A DNA stretch of 64,000 nt from assembly GCA_944319745.1 (NCBI GenBank), contig CALUET010000022.1, forward strand, positions 180,847-244,846. The letters run 5' to 3'. Both the position numbers and the translations under genes were made by a program. Of this stretch, positions 37,146 through 46,380 are shown in pieces (the stretch's first letter is position 1; each line of letters starts with the position of its first letter). The DNA is from an uncultured Phocaeicola sp. (lineage in GTDB: Bacteria; Bacteroidota; Bacteroidia; Bacteroidales; Bacteroidaceae). The notes beneath the pieces were generated by a model. The model was given only the letters and a program-made list of their open reading frames with translations. It ran no database searches and was not told the DNA's origin.

Positions 37146-39107
37146 TTACATAGAAGAAAGGCGTCCCGTCCACCCTCCGTTACGTACCATTTTTATTTTT
37201 ATCTTATCCGATTGCTTGACAGTCGCCGTCTTTTTCCGATAATCCATCGCCTGTCTTCCGGAATTGATACCGTCTTCAAAAGAAGTCAGCTGGAAATCTT
37301 TCCCACTTTCAAGGAAATCCAATGACAATTCAAACTCCCGTACAGGTTCTTTTCCGTTACAAATTGCGCCGATAAACCAATCGTTTCCTTTCCGGCGTGC
37401 CGTAATGATATATTCTCCAACTTTAGCCTGAAGCACTTTCGTCTCATCCCATGTAACAGGAACCGACGCGATAAAATCGGTACATTCCTGATTTTTATAA
37501 TACATCGTAGGATTATCGGCCAACATTTGAATGCCGCTTTCAAATATTACATACAAGGCCATCTGGTAAGCACGTGTACCGATACTTGCCGAATTAGGCC
37601 GTTCGGAATGGTAAACTTCGGGTTGCATACTGATCATTGCGCCCGGCGTATAATCCATCGGCCCTACGGCATTTCTCATAAACGGCAGGTAAAGTGTGTT
37701 ATCCGGATAGCATCCTCCCATCTGTTCCATGCCGCGTACTCCTTCGTAAGAAAGCACATTCGGATATTTTCTTTCCAAGCCTGCAGGTTTAAACGAGCCA
37801 TGAAAATCGACAACAAGCTTATATTTCGCAGCTTCTTGGGCCACTCTTTCATAATAATTCACCATCCACTGGTCGCTACGGTCCATAAAGTCTATCTTAA
37901 CTCCGGCCACCCCCCATTCAGAGAATGTCTTGAACAACTCGAAATGATTCTCCACTGTAAGCCATGTAAGCCATAATAATACGCCAACACCTTTTTCTTT
38001 TCCGTAACGGATGATTTCATGTACATTGACTTTCGGGTTTGGTGTATAAGGATCTCTCGTACTTAAAGCCCATCCCTCGTCCATCAAGATATAAGGAATC
38101 TTATTCTTTGCAGCAAAGTCGATGAAATATTTATAGGTATCCTGGTTAAATCCGGCCTCAAAATTTACATCCGGTCCGTAAGGAGACGCACCGTTCCACC
38201 ATTCCCAACTCACTTGCCCGGGCTTAACCCAGTTCCATTCATCTGTAACGCCCGGAGCAGAAGAAAGAACAAACGACATTTCATTTTCCGCTATATCACA
38301 AGCATCTTTTGAAATAACGAAGAAACGCCACGGAAAACTTCGCATGCCGGACGTCTTGGCAATGTAATCTGCCTCTTTCAGGATCTTCACACTTCGGTCA
38401 CCGTCCTCGCCAAATTCCAAAGGATATTTCGGGAATACGGAAGTAAGCCCGTTTTCTCCTGTACTTTTAACGAACATACATGGATAATCGTACAGGTCGG
38501 CTTCAGAAATCAAGATGTTATATCCGTGAGTTGTTTCGAGCAATACCGGGAAATAACTCATTTCGTCGCTCGCTTTATAGTCGGTGGTCTTTACATGCGT
38601 GTAAGGATTCTCATAAGAAGTCTTAAATCCGGATGTCTTGGAAATATGAGCCATATAGCTGTCGGGGAAGTTAATTGTAAAATCTTCTCCCATCACTTCT
38701 ATATCTTTCTTCTTATTGGTGATGAAGCGATAAGCCACTCCGGTATCAAACACACGGAACTCTACCGCATAATTCCCCGAGAAATTCAGACGAAGCGTGT
38801 TGCAATGATTGGCCACCAACGCATTCTTTATAGGAATTTCACGTTTTATTTTCTCCTCTATTTTACCGCGTTTCGTACTACGCAACTTAGGAGATTCGCC
38901 CAACACTTCCGTCCCCAAGTCCAATGCCAATGAACAATCTTTCAACAACACATCATCTCCGGCATATACTGAGTAACAAATTTTGTCATTCAATTCAATG
39001 GACACCCGTAAAGTTCCCGATGGAGACTTCACATCGACGGTTTTGGCAAGAATCATATTTCCACAAAATATGATACACATGCTCCATAATACGAATAATC
39101 TTTTCAT
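37146..39107 (-). CDS. GH97 glycoside hydrolase (probable retaining alpha-galactosidase type)
   Basis: A 653-residue exported enzyme of the calcium-dependent GH97 family. Signal peptide MKRLFVLWSMCIIFCGNMILA. The N-terminal beta-supersandwich (about 25-270) is followed by the (beta/alpha)8 barrel starting near VSWEWWNGASPYGPDV, with ILMDEGW, the GVKIDFMDRSDQWM segment, and LSYEGVRGMEQMGG; a C-terminal beta domain ends the chain. The Asp in VKIDF fits the nucleophile position of retaining members such as BtGH97b, so alpha-galactosidase is more likely than the inverting SusB-type alpha-glucosidase; that is inferred. The start at 39107 begins the signal peptide; in-frame starts at 39128 or 39149 would extend it without support. 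Confidence 0.88.
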   Translation of the reverse strand: MKRLFVLWSMCIIFCGNMILAKTVDVKSPSGTLRVSIELNDKICYSVYAGDDVLLKDCSLALDLGTEVLGESPKLRSTKRGKIEEKIKREIPIKNALVANHCNTLRLNFSGNYAVEFRVFDTGVAYRFITNKKKDIEVMGEDFTINFPDSYMAHISKTSGFKTSYENPYTHVKTTDYKASDEMSYFPVLLETTHGYNILISEADLYDYPCMFVKSTGENGLTSVFPKYPLEFGEDGDRSVKILKEADYIAKTSGMRSFPWRFFVISKDACDIAENEMSFVLSSAPGVTDEWNWVKPGQVSWEWWNGASPYGPDVNFEAGFNQDTYKYFIDFAAKNKIPYILMDEGWALSTRDPYTPNPKVNVHEIIRYGKEKGVGVLLWLTWLTVENHFELFKTFSEWGVAGVKIDFMDRSDQWMVNYYERVAQEAAKYKLVVDFHGSFKPAGLERKYPNVLSYEGVRGMEQMGGCYPDNTLYLPFMRNAVGPMDYTPGAMISMQPEVYHSERPNSASIGTRAYQMALYVIFESGIQMLADNPTMYYKNQECTDFIASVPVTWDETKVLQAKVGEYIITARRKGNDWFIGAICNGKEPVREFELSLDFLESGKDFQLTSFEDGINSGRQAMDYRKKTATVKQSDKIKIKMVRNGGWTGRLSSM

Positions 39108-39185
39108 ATCTTTTCGGTTTATATTCATACTAAAATTCCATAAAACCACAATCTTCCGTTCTCAAAACAGCACAGAGAATAAAAC

Positions 39186-40982
39186 TTAGTGCGTATGCGA
39201 TGAAGGAATCATCTCGAAGATTTCTTTAATCTTCTTCATGTCCAGCTTCGGAGTACGGTCATAATAATAAATACCATTCTTTTCTTGTTCGATATCCGTC
39301 AGCTGGGTATAGCAGAAGCCTACGACATGTTCCGAATCTTTCAACGCTTTAACCTGTCCTTCCAGGCGGGTATAGAATTCCTCTGCCGTTTCGGGAAGGC
39401 CGCCGTATCCCCATGAATCTTTCCGGTCTTCCGGTGCCATCCATCCGATGCCTCCGAACTCATCCACCATATAAGGCTGTCCTTCATACACTGCAAGGAA
39501 TTTCTTGTCGCGGCTATTGCGGTAAGGTTCTTTTCCTTCCGTAAATGTCAGTTGCTCGGCAAGGCGTTTTCCATCTTGCTCATAGTTATGAACACTCCAA
39601 ATGTCTGTCAAGATGTGATCGTCTCCACTTGCATCGTTTACAGGACGAGTGGGATCCATCGCTTTCGTCAAATGATAAAGATCACGCACAAAACGAGGAT
39701 ATACCCCATCACGGCTGCCCCATGTTTCGTTCAAAGGTGTCCACGTCACCAGTGAAGGGTGATTTCTGTCGCGTACAACGACCTCGCTCCATTCAGTCAA
39801 ATAATTGCGCACGGCCAACTCATCATTAACGTCCATTACCCAACTTGCGCTCTCTCCCCAAGTAAGATAACCCAATTTATCTGCCCAATAATAGTAACGT
39901 TCCTCGAACACTTTCTGGTGCAAACGGGCACCGTTAAAACCGGCATTCTTGCCTAACATAATGTCATTTTTCAAAGCCTCATCCGAAGGAGCCGTCCAGA
40001 TTCCGTCAGGATAGAACCCCTGATCCAGCACCAACCGCTGGAAATATGGTTTGTTATTCAAATAAAATTTACCATCCGCCGTATGCACTTTGCGCATGCC
40101 TGCATACGATTTCACCTCGTCTATTACGTTTCCATCCTGATCTTTCACCCGATATTCGATATCGTAAAGGAAAGGCGACTCGGGAGACCAGAGTTTCATA
40201 TTCTTTACAGGCAAAACAACAATTGCACTGTTGGCACAAAGCACGGTCTTCTTGGCTACGGTTTTATCGCCATCCCGCAAAACAACTTCCAACGTATTAT
40301 TAGATTCCTTATAAAATTCGGGTGCGATGACCAGCTGCTTCTGATCAATGTCGGGGCGGATTACGGCTGCTTTCAAGCCATTCTCGTTTACAGCTTCCAT
40401 CCAAACAGTCTGCCAAATTCCCGTCACACGGGTGTAAGAGCACCCGCCGGAATAATAACCGGAGCACTGCTTTCCGCCGGTTTGTTTGCCCGAACGCAGG
40501 TCATCTTCCACACGAACCACCAAATTGTGTGTCTGTCCGGCTTTTACATAACGGGTTATATCGACAGAAAATGAAGAAGAACCTCCCCAATGACGCTGTA
40601 AAAGCTGTCCGTCGATGTATATTTCCGACAAATAATCGACCGCTCCAAAGTTTAGAAATATCTTTTTGCCTGCCCAATCGGAGGGAATCGTCAGCTTCCG
40701 CTGATACCACATACAGTTTATAAAATCGAGATGCTGTACGCCAGACAACTTGCTCTCTGCACAGAAAGGCACGGTGATTTGCCGACTGAATTGTTCTGCT
40801 TTCTGAAACTGACGGTCTTTTCCCGACAAACCGAAGTCGAAATCAAAAGACCATGTTCCGTTCAAGTTTACCCATTCTTCCCGTTCAAATTGAGGTCTCG
40901 GGTATTCCGGGCGCGGTAAGTTCTCCGCGAAATTGTTCAGGCATCCTAACGACAGTAATGCCGCAAGCAATAATTTTTTCAT
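39186..40982 (-). CDS. GH2 family glycoside hydrolase (beta-galactosidase/related)
   Basis: A 598-residue exported GH2 enzyme. Signal peptide about 1-19. Order of domains: sugar-binding jelly roll (about 35-185, with RPEYPRPQFEREEWVNLNG at its start), immunoglobulin-like domain (about 190-300), TIM barrel (about 305-590). The acid/base Glu is in WTPLNETWG and the nucleophile Glu in MVDEFGGIGW. It is shorter than LacZ and lacks C-terminal beta domains, as in small GH2 enzymes acting on beta-galactosides, glucuronides or mannosides; specificity is not readable. Lies 67 bases after the GH127-like stop. Confidence 0.88.
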   Translation of the reverse strand: MKKLLLAALLSLGCLNNFAENLPRPEYPRPQFEREEWVNLNGTWSFDFDFGLSGKDRQFQKAEQFSRQITVPFCAESKLSGVQHLDFINCMWYQRKLTIPSDWAGKKIFLNFGAVDYLSEIYIDGQLLQRHWGGSSSFSVDITRYVKAGQTHNLVVRVEDDLRSGKQTGGKQCSGYYSGGCSYTRVTGIWQTVWMEAVNENGLKAAVIRPDIDQKQLVIAPEFYKESNNTLEVVLRDGDKTVAKKTVLCANSAIVVLPVKNMKLWSPESPFLYDIEYRVKDQDGNVIDEVKSYAGMRKVHTADGKFYLNNKPYFQRLVLDQGFYPDGIWTAPSDEALKNDIMLGKNAGFNGARLHQKVFEERYYYWADKLGYLTWGESASWVMDVNDELAVRNYLTEWSEVVVRDRNHPSLVTWTPLNETWGSRDGVYPRFVRDLYHLTKAMDPTRPVNDASGDDHILTDIWSVHNYEQDGKRLAEQLTFTEGKEPYRNSRDKKFLAVYEGQPYMVDEFGGIGWMAPEDRKDSWGYGGLPETAEEFYTRLEGQVKALKDSEHVVGFCYTQLTDIEQEKNGIYYYDRTPKLDMKKIKEIFEMIPSSHTH

Positions 40983-41050
40983 AAAGGTTACGTTTTTCTT
41001 TTTATAATTCTACATTCTTTTCCTCCAAAGGCCGCGAGATTTCACACCAA

Positions 41051-43066
41051 TCAACGCCATACGAGCGGGAATTGCGAGATTCTTAACGTCGTACAGCCAT
41101 AAGGTATCAGTTCAATCTCTTCAACGGGACCTTCTGCTCCTCCGTAAATTGAGTAAGGAAGCGGCCCGGCCATCTCATTATACAATGTCCATGATGGGAT
41201 GCGTCGTGCCTCCATAAAAATAGAAATGGGAGCATTTTCCACATTCCAGGGGAAGACGTTTTCCTGCTTTTCCTCATTTATTACCACACGAACATGCTCA
41301 TCGGCTTTGTTACGATCGAAGTTTACCAGGCCGTAATTCCAGGGCGAATCGGAAACAACATCATAATAATATTCACCAAAGTTTTTGTTGTCTGTCTCCT
41401 TTCGAACCCAATTCTCTTTCATCTTCAAGGCATAAACCAACGGTCCTCGCTCCACAGATATGGAATTTTCACGCCATGTCGAAGTACGAATCTGCATAGG
41501 CAATTCCAATTGAACACGGTCCCCTTCTTTCCATAACCGGTTGATTACGGCCATTTCTCCCCCGCTTACCGTTTGAACATCTTCGCCGTTTACGCTGATT
41601 GTAGCCTGTTTGCACCATCCCGGTATGCGAAGATGCAAAGGAAACGCCACGCTCTTACCTTTTATGTCTACATCTTTTACAACAAGACATACGGTCTCGT
41701 CCATCGGATAAAAAGTTTCTTCACTGATTGTAACGCGACAGCCATCCGCCACTTTCGCCGTCACTTCCGAAGGAGAATAAACCATTGCAGCCAGTCCACC
41801 GTCGGGAGTTGCAAACCATAAGCTATTTGCAAACTTAGGCCACCCCTGGTGCATATTCGAAGAACAGCACGGATACCCTGTAAGCAAGCCGAAAGAAAGA
41901 TCCGTCCCGTCATGATCCTGATCAAAATTGCGGCGGTGACGGGTTATCTTAACCTGATTGGCTTGTTGATAATACTGCCGCGTCATGAAATCATCCGAGA
42001 TTTGAGTAGGCAGCGCGTTGAATGCTATTTTCTCCAAATGGTCGGCAAAATCCACATCGCCCGTAATTGCCATCATCAACTCAAGGGAATACATCAGTTC
42101 TACGGCCGAGCACAATTCCGAACCTTGTGTGGGACTATTGCCATGCAAAGCCTCATCTCCACCATACATGCCCTGTGCCTGTCCGTGAAACTGACGGATG
42201 TCTTTCAAAATGTTCTTTACAGATTCCCAATAGAACGGTTCGGGATGTTGCTGATAATAAATAAGCGGTTCTTTCAAGCCCTGCGCCAGATTTACGCAGT
42301 GAATCGAGCAGATACGTTTAAAATCTCCCCGCTGCCACATCCCGATAAAGTCGGCCCCTTGCTTGTGCAACAGCTCGGCCAGCTCCAACAAGAACGGCTC
42401 CCGGGTAATATTATACAGCCAATACACCGCTTGCAGGTTATCGGCTTCACGAAATTCAGCCCAGAATGTCCAGTTTCCCAAGGGCTTTTCGGGTAAGGTT
42501 TTCAACTGATAACGGAAATAATTCGACATAAACGGGATAACCCGCTCGTCTTGCGTGGCAGAATAGTACTGCTGCAAAATTTTCAACACGACCATTCGCG
42601 GCCACCAATCCCGCGTATTACCACGCTGAATGCCCGGTTCGTCGGGATAATCGACAGAAGGTCCGAAAAAGCCGTCCGGCTGCTGACTGTTCAACGTCCA
42701 TTCAACCCATTCCTGAGCTTTTTCTATCAACTGTTTGTCGCCTAAAGTATAGGCCAAAGGCAACAGCCCGTCAATCCAATAAGGGCCTCTCTCCCATTGA
42801 TCGCCGTCGCCGCCCAACCAGCCGTTTCGTTTTCCCATCACAGCCGGATAAAGTTCATCCATCTTTCCGGTCGCACCGTCTTTTTGCCTCTGCAACATTT
42901 CAAGCAGCCAACCTTTGGGATGAATCGATCCCAACGGAAGCTCCATATAAGCCTTCCGCTGCAATGGATACTGATTATTCAGATAATTTTCTACATGGAC
43001 AGCCTGCCCCCACAGACAGTGCCCCCCCAACAATAAGAAGAAAACGCCTAATACAAATGCTTTCAT
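41051..43066 (-). CDS. DUF1680 (GH127/GH146-like) glycoside hydrolase, probable beta-L-arabinofuranosidase
   Basis: A 671-residue exported protein with signal peptide MKAFVLGVFFLLLGGHCLWG. The (alpha/alpha)6 barrel carries the family's zinc-thiol motif: Glu and Cys in GSELCSAVE and the adjacent Cys pair in GYPCCSSNMHQGWP; in GH127 the second of these Cys is the nucleophile. Two beta domains follow, including the PGWCKQATISVNG and SVERGPLVYALK segments typical of DUF1680. Known members release beta-L-arabinofuranose, but other specificities exist (GH137-142-type relatives), so the substrate is inferred. The ATG at 43066 is chosen over 43159, whose codons lie in a terminator hairpin. Confidence 0.85.
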   Translation of the reverse strand: MKAFVLGVFFLLLGGHCLWGQAVHVENYLNNQYPLQRKAYMELPLGSIHPKGWLLEMLQRQKDGATGKMDELYPAVMGKRNGWLGGDGDQWERGPYWIDGLLPLAYTLGDKQLIEKAQEWVEWTLNSQQPDGFFGPSVDYPDEPGIQRGNTRDWWPRMVVLKILQQYYSATQDERVIPFMSNYFRYQLKTLPEKPLGNWTFWAEFREADNLQAVYWLYNITREPFLLELAELLHKQGADFIGMWQRGDFKRICSIHCVNLAQGLKEPLIYYQQHPEPFYWESVKNILKDIRQFHGQAQGMYGGDEALHGNSPTQGSELCSAVELMYSLELMMAITGDVDFADHLEKIAFNALPTQISDDFMTRQYYQQANQVKITRHRRNFDQDHDGTDLSFGLLTGYPCCSSNMHQGWPKFANSLWFATPDGGLAAMVYSPSEVTAKVADGCRVTISEETFYPMDETVCLVVKDVDIKGKSVAFPLHLRIPGWCKQATISVNGEDVQTVSGGEMAVINRLWKEGDRVQLELPMQIRTSTWRENSISVERGPLVYALKMKENWVRKETDNKNFGEYYYDVVSDSPWNYGLVNFDRNKADEHVRVVINEEKQENVFPWNVENAPISIFMEARRIPSWTLYNEMAGPLPYSIYGGAEGPVEEIELIPYGCTTLRISQFPLVWR

Positions 43067-43121
43067 ATTTTTCAGGTTTAGATCAGATTTGTGCCCTGCA
43101 AGCCTGAAAAGACTTACAGCA

Positions 43122-43168
43122 ATTATAAAATTCATCTTGTGTTTTTTATGACAAAACACAAGATGAAT
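43122..43168 (-). terminator. Intrinsic terminator after the GH125 gene
   Basis: A 16-bp perfect stem (43130-43145 with 43153-43168), seven-base loop, followed on the minus strand by TTTATAATT. It lies 14 bases after the GH125 stop and before the GH127-like gene, so it splits the carbohydrate cluster into separate transcripts or dampens read-through. Confidence 0.75.
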
Positions 43169-43182
43169 TTATCAAGTCCTCG

Positions 43183-44670
43183 TTATTTCTTTACATCGAT
43201 GCTATTCAACACATCCAATTTCCCTTTTTGAATCAAGGTAATAATCAGTTCTCCGAACAAAGTGTTCTGCCAAGCAAACCATGCCCGCGTAAACTTTTCC
43301 GGATTATCTTTATTGAATGATTCGTGCATGAAGCCCGTTCCTGCATCGGTTGTCATCAGCATCTTGACGCAATCAGCTATTTCCTTATCGTCCTGGCTGG
43401 TGAACGCTTTCATCATAATGCTCATCGGCCAAATCATATCATACCCAATATGAGGACCTCCAATGCCTTCTCCTGCCGAACCTTTGAAGAAATACGGATT
43501 ATCTTCACTCCATACGAAACGACGGGTATTCTGATAAATCGGATCGTTCACGTCGACATCGCCTAAATAAGCCATAGCCAAAAGGCTCGGAACGTTTGCA
43601 TCGTCCATTAAAAGATAATTACCGAATCCGTCAACTTCGAAGGCGTAAATCTTACCATATTTCGGGTGATCATAAACAGCATACTTTTTCAATGCCGTTT
43701 CCACCTCGTTTGCCAGGTCGGTACATTCTTTTGCCAGAGCCAGATTCTTATTAACTTTCGTTAAGATCTCGGCAGCCTTACGCAATGAAGTCACCGCAAA
43801 GAAGTTGGAAGGAACAAGGAACTGGAACGTTGACGCATCATCAGACGGACGGAAAGACGAAGCGATCAATCCGACCGGTTTCACGGGATTTCCCCAACCG
43901 TCGTTTGTCATGGTGTCGAGAGCGCGTGTCGTTTCACGTTGGAAATGATAAGAACCTTTTCCATCTCTCCGTTGCTGATCTTTAAACGTTGCCAATATAT
44001 TCTGAATGGCCTGCAACCATAAATCTCCGAAAACAGAATCATCGCCCGTCACTTCCCAATAATGGTAAGCCAAACGTAACGGATAGCACAATGAATCAAT
44101 CTCCCATTTGCGTTCATGCAACTCCGGCTTCATGTCGGTCAAATCGCTCATCCAATCACCTCCGGTAGGGCCATCGTTAAAGGCATTTGCGAACGGATCA
44201 ATGCAAATACACTTCCATTGGCGAAGGATTACCCCGCGCAACATCTTTTTCAATTCCGGATCTTCGTTTGCTAAAGACACGTAAGGCCAAACTTGAGCGC
44301 CGGAGTCACGCAACCACATGGCATGAATATCGCCGGTATAAACGAATGTATCGTCTTCTCCATCCTGAACTCGATAATGAACCGTGGTATCCAATGTATT
44401 AGGGAAGCAGTTCTCAAACATCCATCTCAAGTACGGATTTGTCAACATTCCCTTTACTTCTTTTATTTTCTTCTCCACAGCATCAGAATAAAACAAGCGG
44501 TCTGACTTTGCCGGACGGTTCGTTTTATAGTCTTTCACATTATCGGCTACAGCGATTCCGCAATTCTCATTCACTGAAAGCAGTGGATTCGCATGCACTG
44601 TCCCGAATGATACGGCAAACAAGAATGCCGAACTAAATAACACCTGTTTGGTTACATTTCGTTTTTCCAT
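43183..44670 (-). CDS. GH125 exo-alpha-1,6-mannosidase
   Basis: A 495-residue exported enzyme predicted to remove alpha-1,6-linked mannose one residue at a time. Signal peptide about 1-27 (ending VHA before Asn). GH125 (formerly DUF1237) signatures are TGDIHAMWLRDSGAQVWPY near residue 110, FANAFNDGPTGGDW, the HERKWEIDSLCYPL segment, SFRPSDDAS and GEGIGGPHIGYDMIWPMSIM. It has its own well-matched promoter and terminator and seems to be a single-gene transcript inside the cluster. Confidence 0.93.
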   Translation of the reverse strand: MEKRNVTKQVLFSSAFLFAVSFGTVHANPLLSVNENCGIAVADNVKDYKTNRPAKSDRLFYSDAVEKKIKEVKGMLTNPYLRWMFENCFPNTLDTTVHYRVQDGEDDTFVYTGDIHAMWLRDSGAQVWPYVSLANEDPELKKMLRGVILRQWKCICIDPFANAFNDGPTGGDWMSDLTDMKPELHERKWEIDSLCYPLRLAYHYWEVTGDDSVFGDLWLQAIQNILATFKDQQRRDGKGSYHFQRETTRALDTMTNDGWGNPVKPVGLIASSFRPSDDASTFQFLVPSNFFAVTSLRKAAEILTKVNKNLALAKECTDLANEVETALKKYAVYDHPKYGKIYAFEVDGFGNYLLMDDANVPSLLAMAYLGDVDVNDPIYQNTRRFVWSEDNPYFFKGSAGEGIGGPHIGYDMIWPMSIMMKAFTSQDDKEIADCVKMLMTTDAGTGFMHESFNKDNPEKFTRAWFAWQNTLFGELIITLIQKGKLDVLNSIDVKK

Positions 44671-44773
44671 GATTTGTTTTTAATATTATATTGAATAAGC
44701 TGCAGCATTTAAAAAGCATTCTCCAACTGCTTTCTCTCGCGTCCTTACTTTTTTGCTGCAATAAGTTACGCTA

Positions 44774-44805
44774 CAAATGTATAAGAATTATTCATAACAT
44801 ACAAA
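44774..44805 (-). promoter_or_regulatory. Promoter for the GH125 gene
   Basis: TTTG (44805-44802), 20-base spacer, TACATTTG (44781-44774): an exact fit to the Bacteroidales consensus, with the same -7 box and spacing as the bio promoter. The predicted leader is about 98 bases. Confidence 0.75.
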
Positions 44806-44817
44806 ATTTCCAAGTTT

Positions 44818-46380
44818 TCATTGCTCATTATCCAGTTTGAAATATGAAAATTTCCCCGAATTTTCCTCATCCCCTGCATACAACAAACCCGGTCTTGCCA
44901 CGCGATCCCAACGAGCAGCAAACTCGGCATCTACGGCATCTATGGGAAGACGTTGCCACTTCTTTCCGTTCCGGCTTTGGTAAAAACTCAGATATTGTCC
45001 CTGTTTCACTTCTATCTTCAAGTAAGGTTTCTCTACGAGAAGCGGTGCTTTATAAAGAACGGACTCTTTATCGTTCACAACCTTCTTCAACACCAGAGAA
45101 TTTCCTTCCGCTCCCAGTATTACCAGATTCTGATGATCGCCATACATGGTCAGCCCTTTTAATGCCGAATTACTCTCGACAATCTGCGTTTCATACGCAT
45201 AATCCGGCTGTTGAGCTCGCACACACAAAGCCGTTCCATAGCGGTTATCGTCTATCGGAGAACCACCTAACGACAAACATCCCTCATTGATTCTTACATC
45301 GATATCAGAATACGGATAATTCCATGTCCATTCCAGGCGTAATTTATCGCCATCAAATTTATCTTCAAAATCGAGAATCGACTGCTGTTTCTGCCCTTTT
45401 CCAAAAACAGCCGGCTGCTCTATCGAAGCATATTTCCCGGAAACGAAATGAATCCACCCGTCTTTTTCCACAATCATTTCCTGCAAGATGGGTTGACGCC
45501 CCATAAAACGCCATGCACCGTTCACATAAGCATGGCACAAATAAAACATTCTTCCATCCGGAACCTGTACGGCCGTACCATGACCGCAAGAGATGTAGTC
45601 TTTCCCTCCTCCGCACAAAACCGGATTTCCCGGATACTTTTCATACGGTCCCTCGTAATTTTTCGAACGTGCCACATATACGTCATACGTACTGTTAAAG
45701 CCGCAACATCCGTGAGCAGCGTACACTATATAGTAATAACCGCCTTTCTTAAATATATACTGTCCCTCCATACCGATGCGTTCGTCATCGACCAACAGTG
45801 TAAAGGGTTCCCCCTCCAAGCGCAAACCATCCGATGAAAGCCTTGACGACAGAAGTTCGATGGGGCGGTTGTCCAGCCCATAGGCTTTCCACGATATATA
45901 AAGTTGTCCCTTATCTTCGAAAACAAATGCGTCGATCGCCTCATTCCCATACGTGATAATCGGGCCGTAATCGGTAAACTCCTCGCCGGGTTTTCCGGCA
46001 ACCGCCACACCGATGTAAGAAATCCCGTCGCTTTTCCGGCGTGCCGTATAGTAACAATACAGTTTGCCGTCATGGTAAAACAATTCGGGAGCCCAAAACG
46101 AATTGGAGGTCCATGCCGGTTTTTCAGAAAAAACATGCCCTTCCTGTGTCCAGTTCACCAGGTCCTTTGAAGAAAAGAACGGGTAAAACGGAGCCCATTC
46201 CGAGGATGTCCCCGTCATATAATAAGTATCTTCTATCAGAACAACGGAAGGATCCGGTATATCACCGCGTATCACCGGGTTATTAAAGCCCTCACCCTGT
46301 CGGGCAAAAGCCGGAAAAACGGCAGACACAACGGCTGCATTCACCAGAACGTTTCTGATTATTTTCTTCATGTCACTCAT
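44818..46380 (-). CDS. GH43 family glycoside hydrolase
   Basis: A 520-residue exported five-bladed beta-propeller enzyme. The general base Asp is in RGDIPDPSVVL, the pKa-modulating Asp is probably in EAIDAFVFE, and the acid Glu in GMEGQYIF; a central His is in SCGHGTAVQ. After the propeller (about 35-325) comes a beta-sandwich domain (about 345-518) ending in FSYFKLDNEQ, as in GH43 beta-xylosidases, alpha-L-arabinofuranosidases and exo-galactanases; which of these applies is not clear. The ATG at 46380 overlaps the GH92 stop as ATGA; an ATG at 46371, beginning the signal peptide MKKIIRNVLV, is an equal alternative. The longer in-frame start at 46401 is unlikely. Confidence 0.85.
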   Translation of the reverse strand: MSDMKKIIRNVLVNAAVVSAVFPAFARQGEGFNNPVIRGDIPDPSVVLIEDTYYMTGTSSEWAPFYPFFSSKDLVNWTQEGHVFSEKPAWTSNSFWAPELFYHDGKLYCYYTARRKSDGISYIGVAVAGKPGEEFTDYGPIITYGNEAIDAFVFEDKGQLYISWKAYGLDNRPIELLSSRLSSDGLRLEGEPFTLLVDDERIGMEGQYIFKKGGYYYIVYAAHGCCGFNSTYDVYVARSKNYEGPYEKYPGNPVLCGGGKDYISCGHGTAVQVPDGRMFYLCHAYVNGAWRFMGRQPILQEMIVEKDGWIHFVSGKYASIEQPAVFGKGQKQQSILDFEDKFDGDKLRLEWTWNYPYSDIDVRINEGCLSLGGSPIDDNRYGTALCVRAQQPDYAYETQIVESNSALKGLTMYGDHQNLVILGAEGNSLVLKKVVNDKESVLYKAPLLVEKPYLKIEVKQGQYLSFYQSRNGKKWQRLPIDAVDAEFAARWDRVARPGLLYAGDEENSGKFSYFKLDNEQ

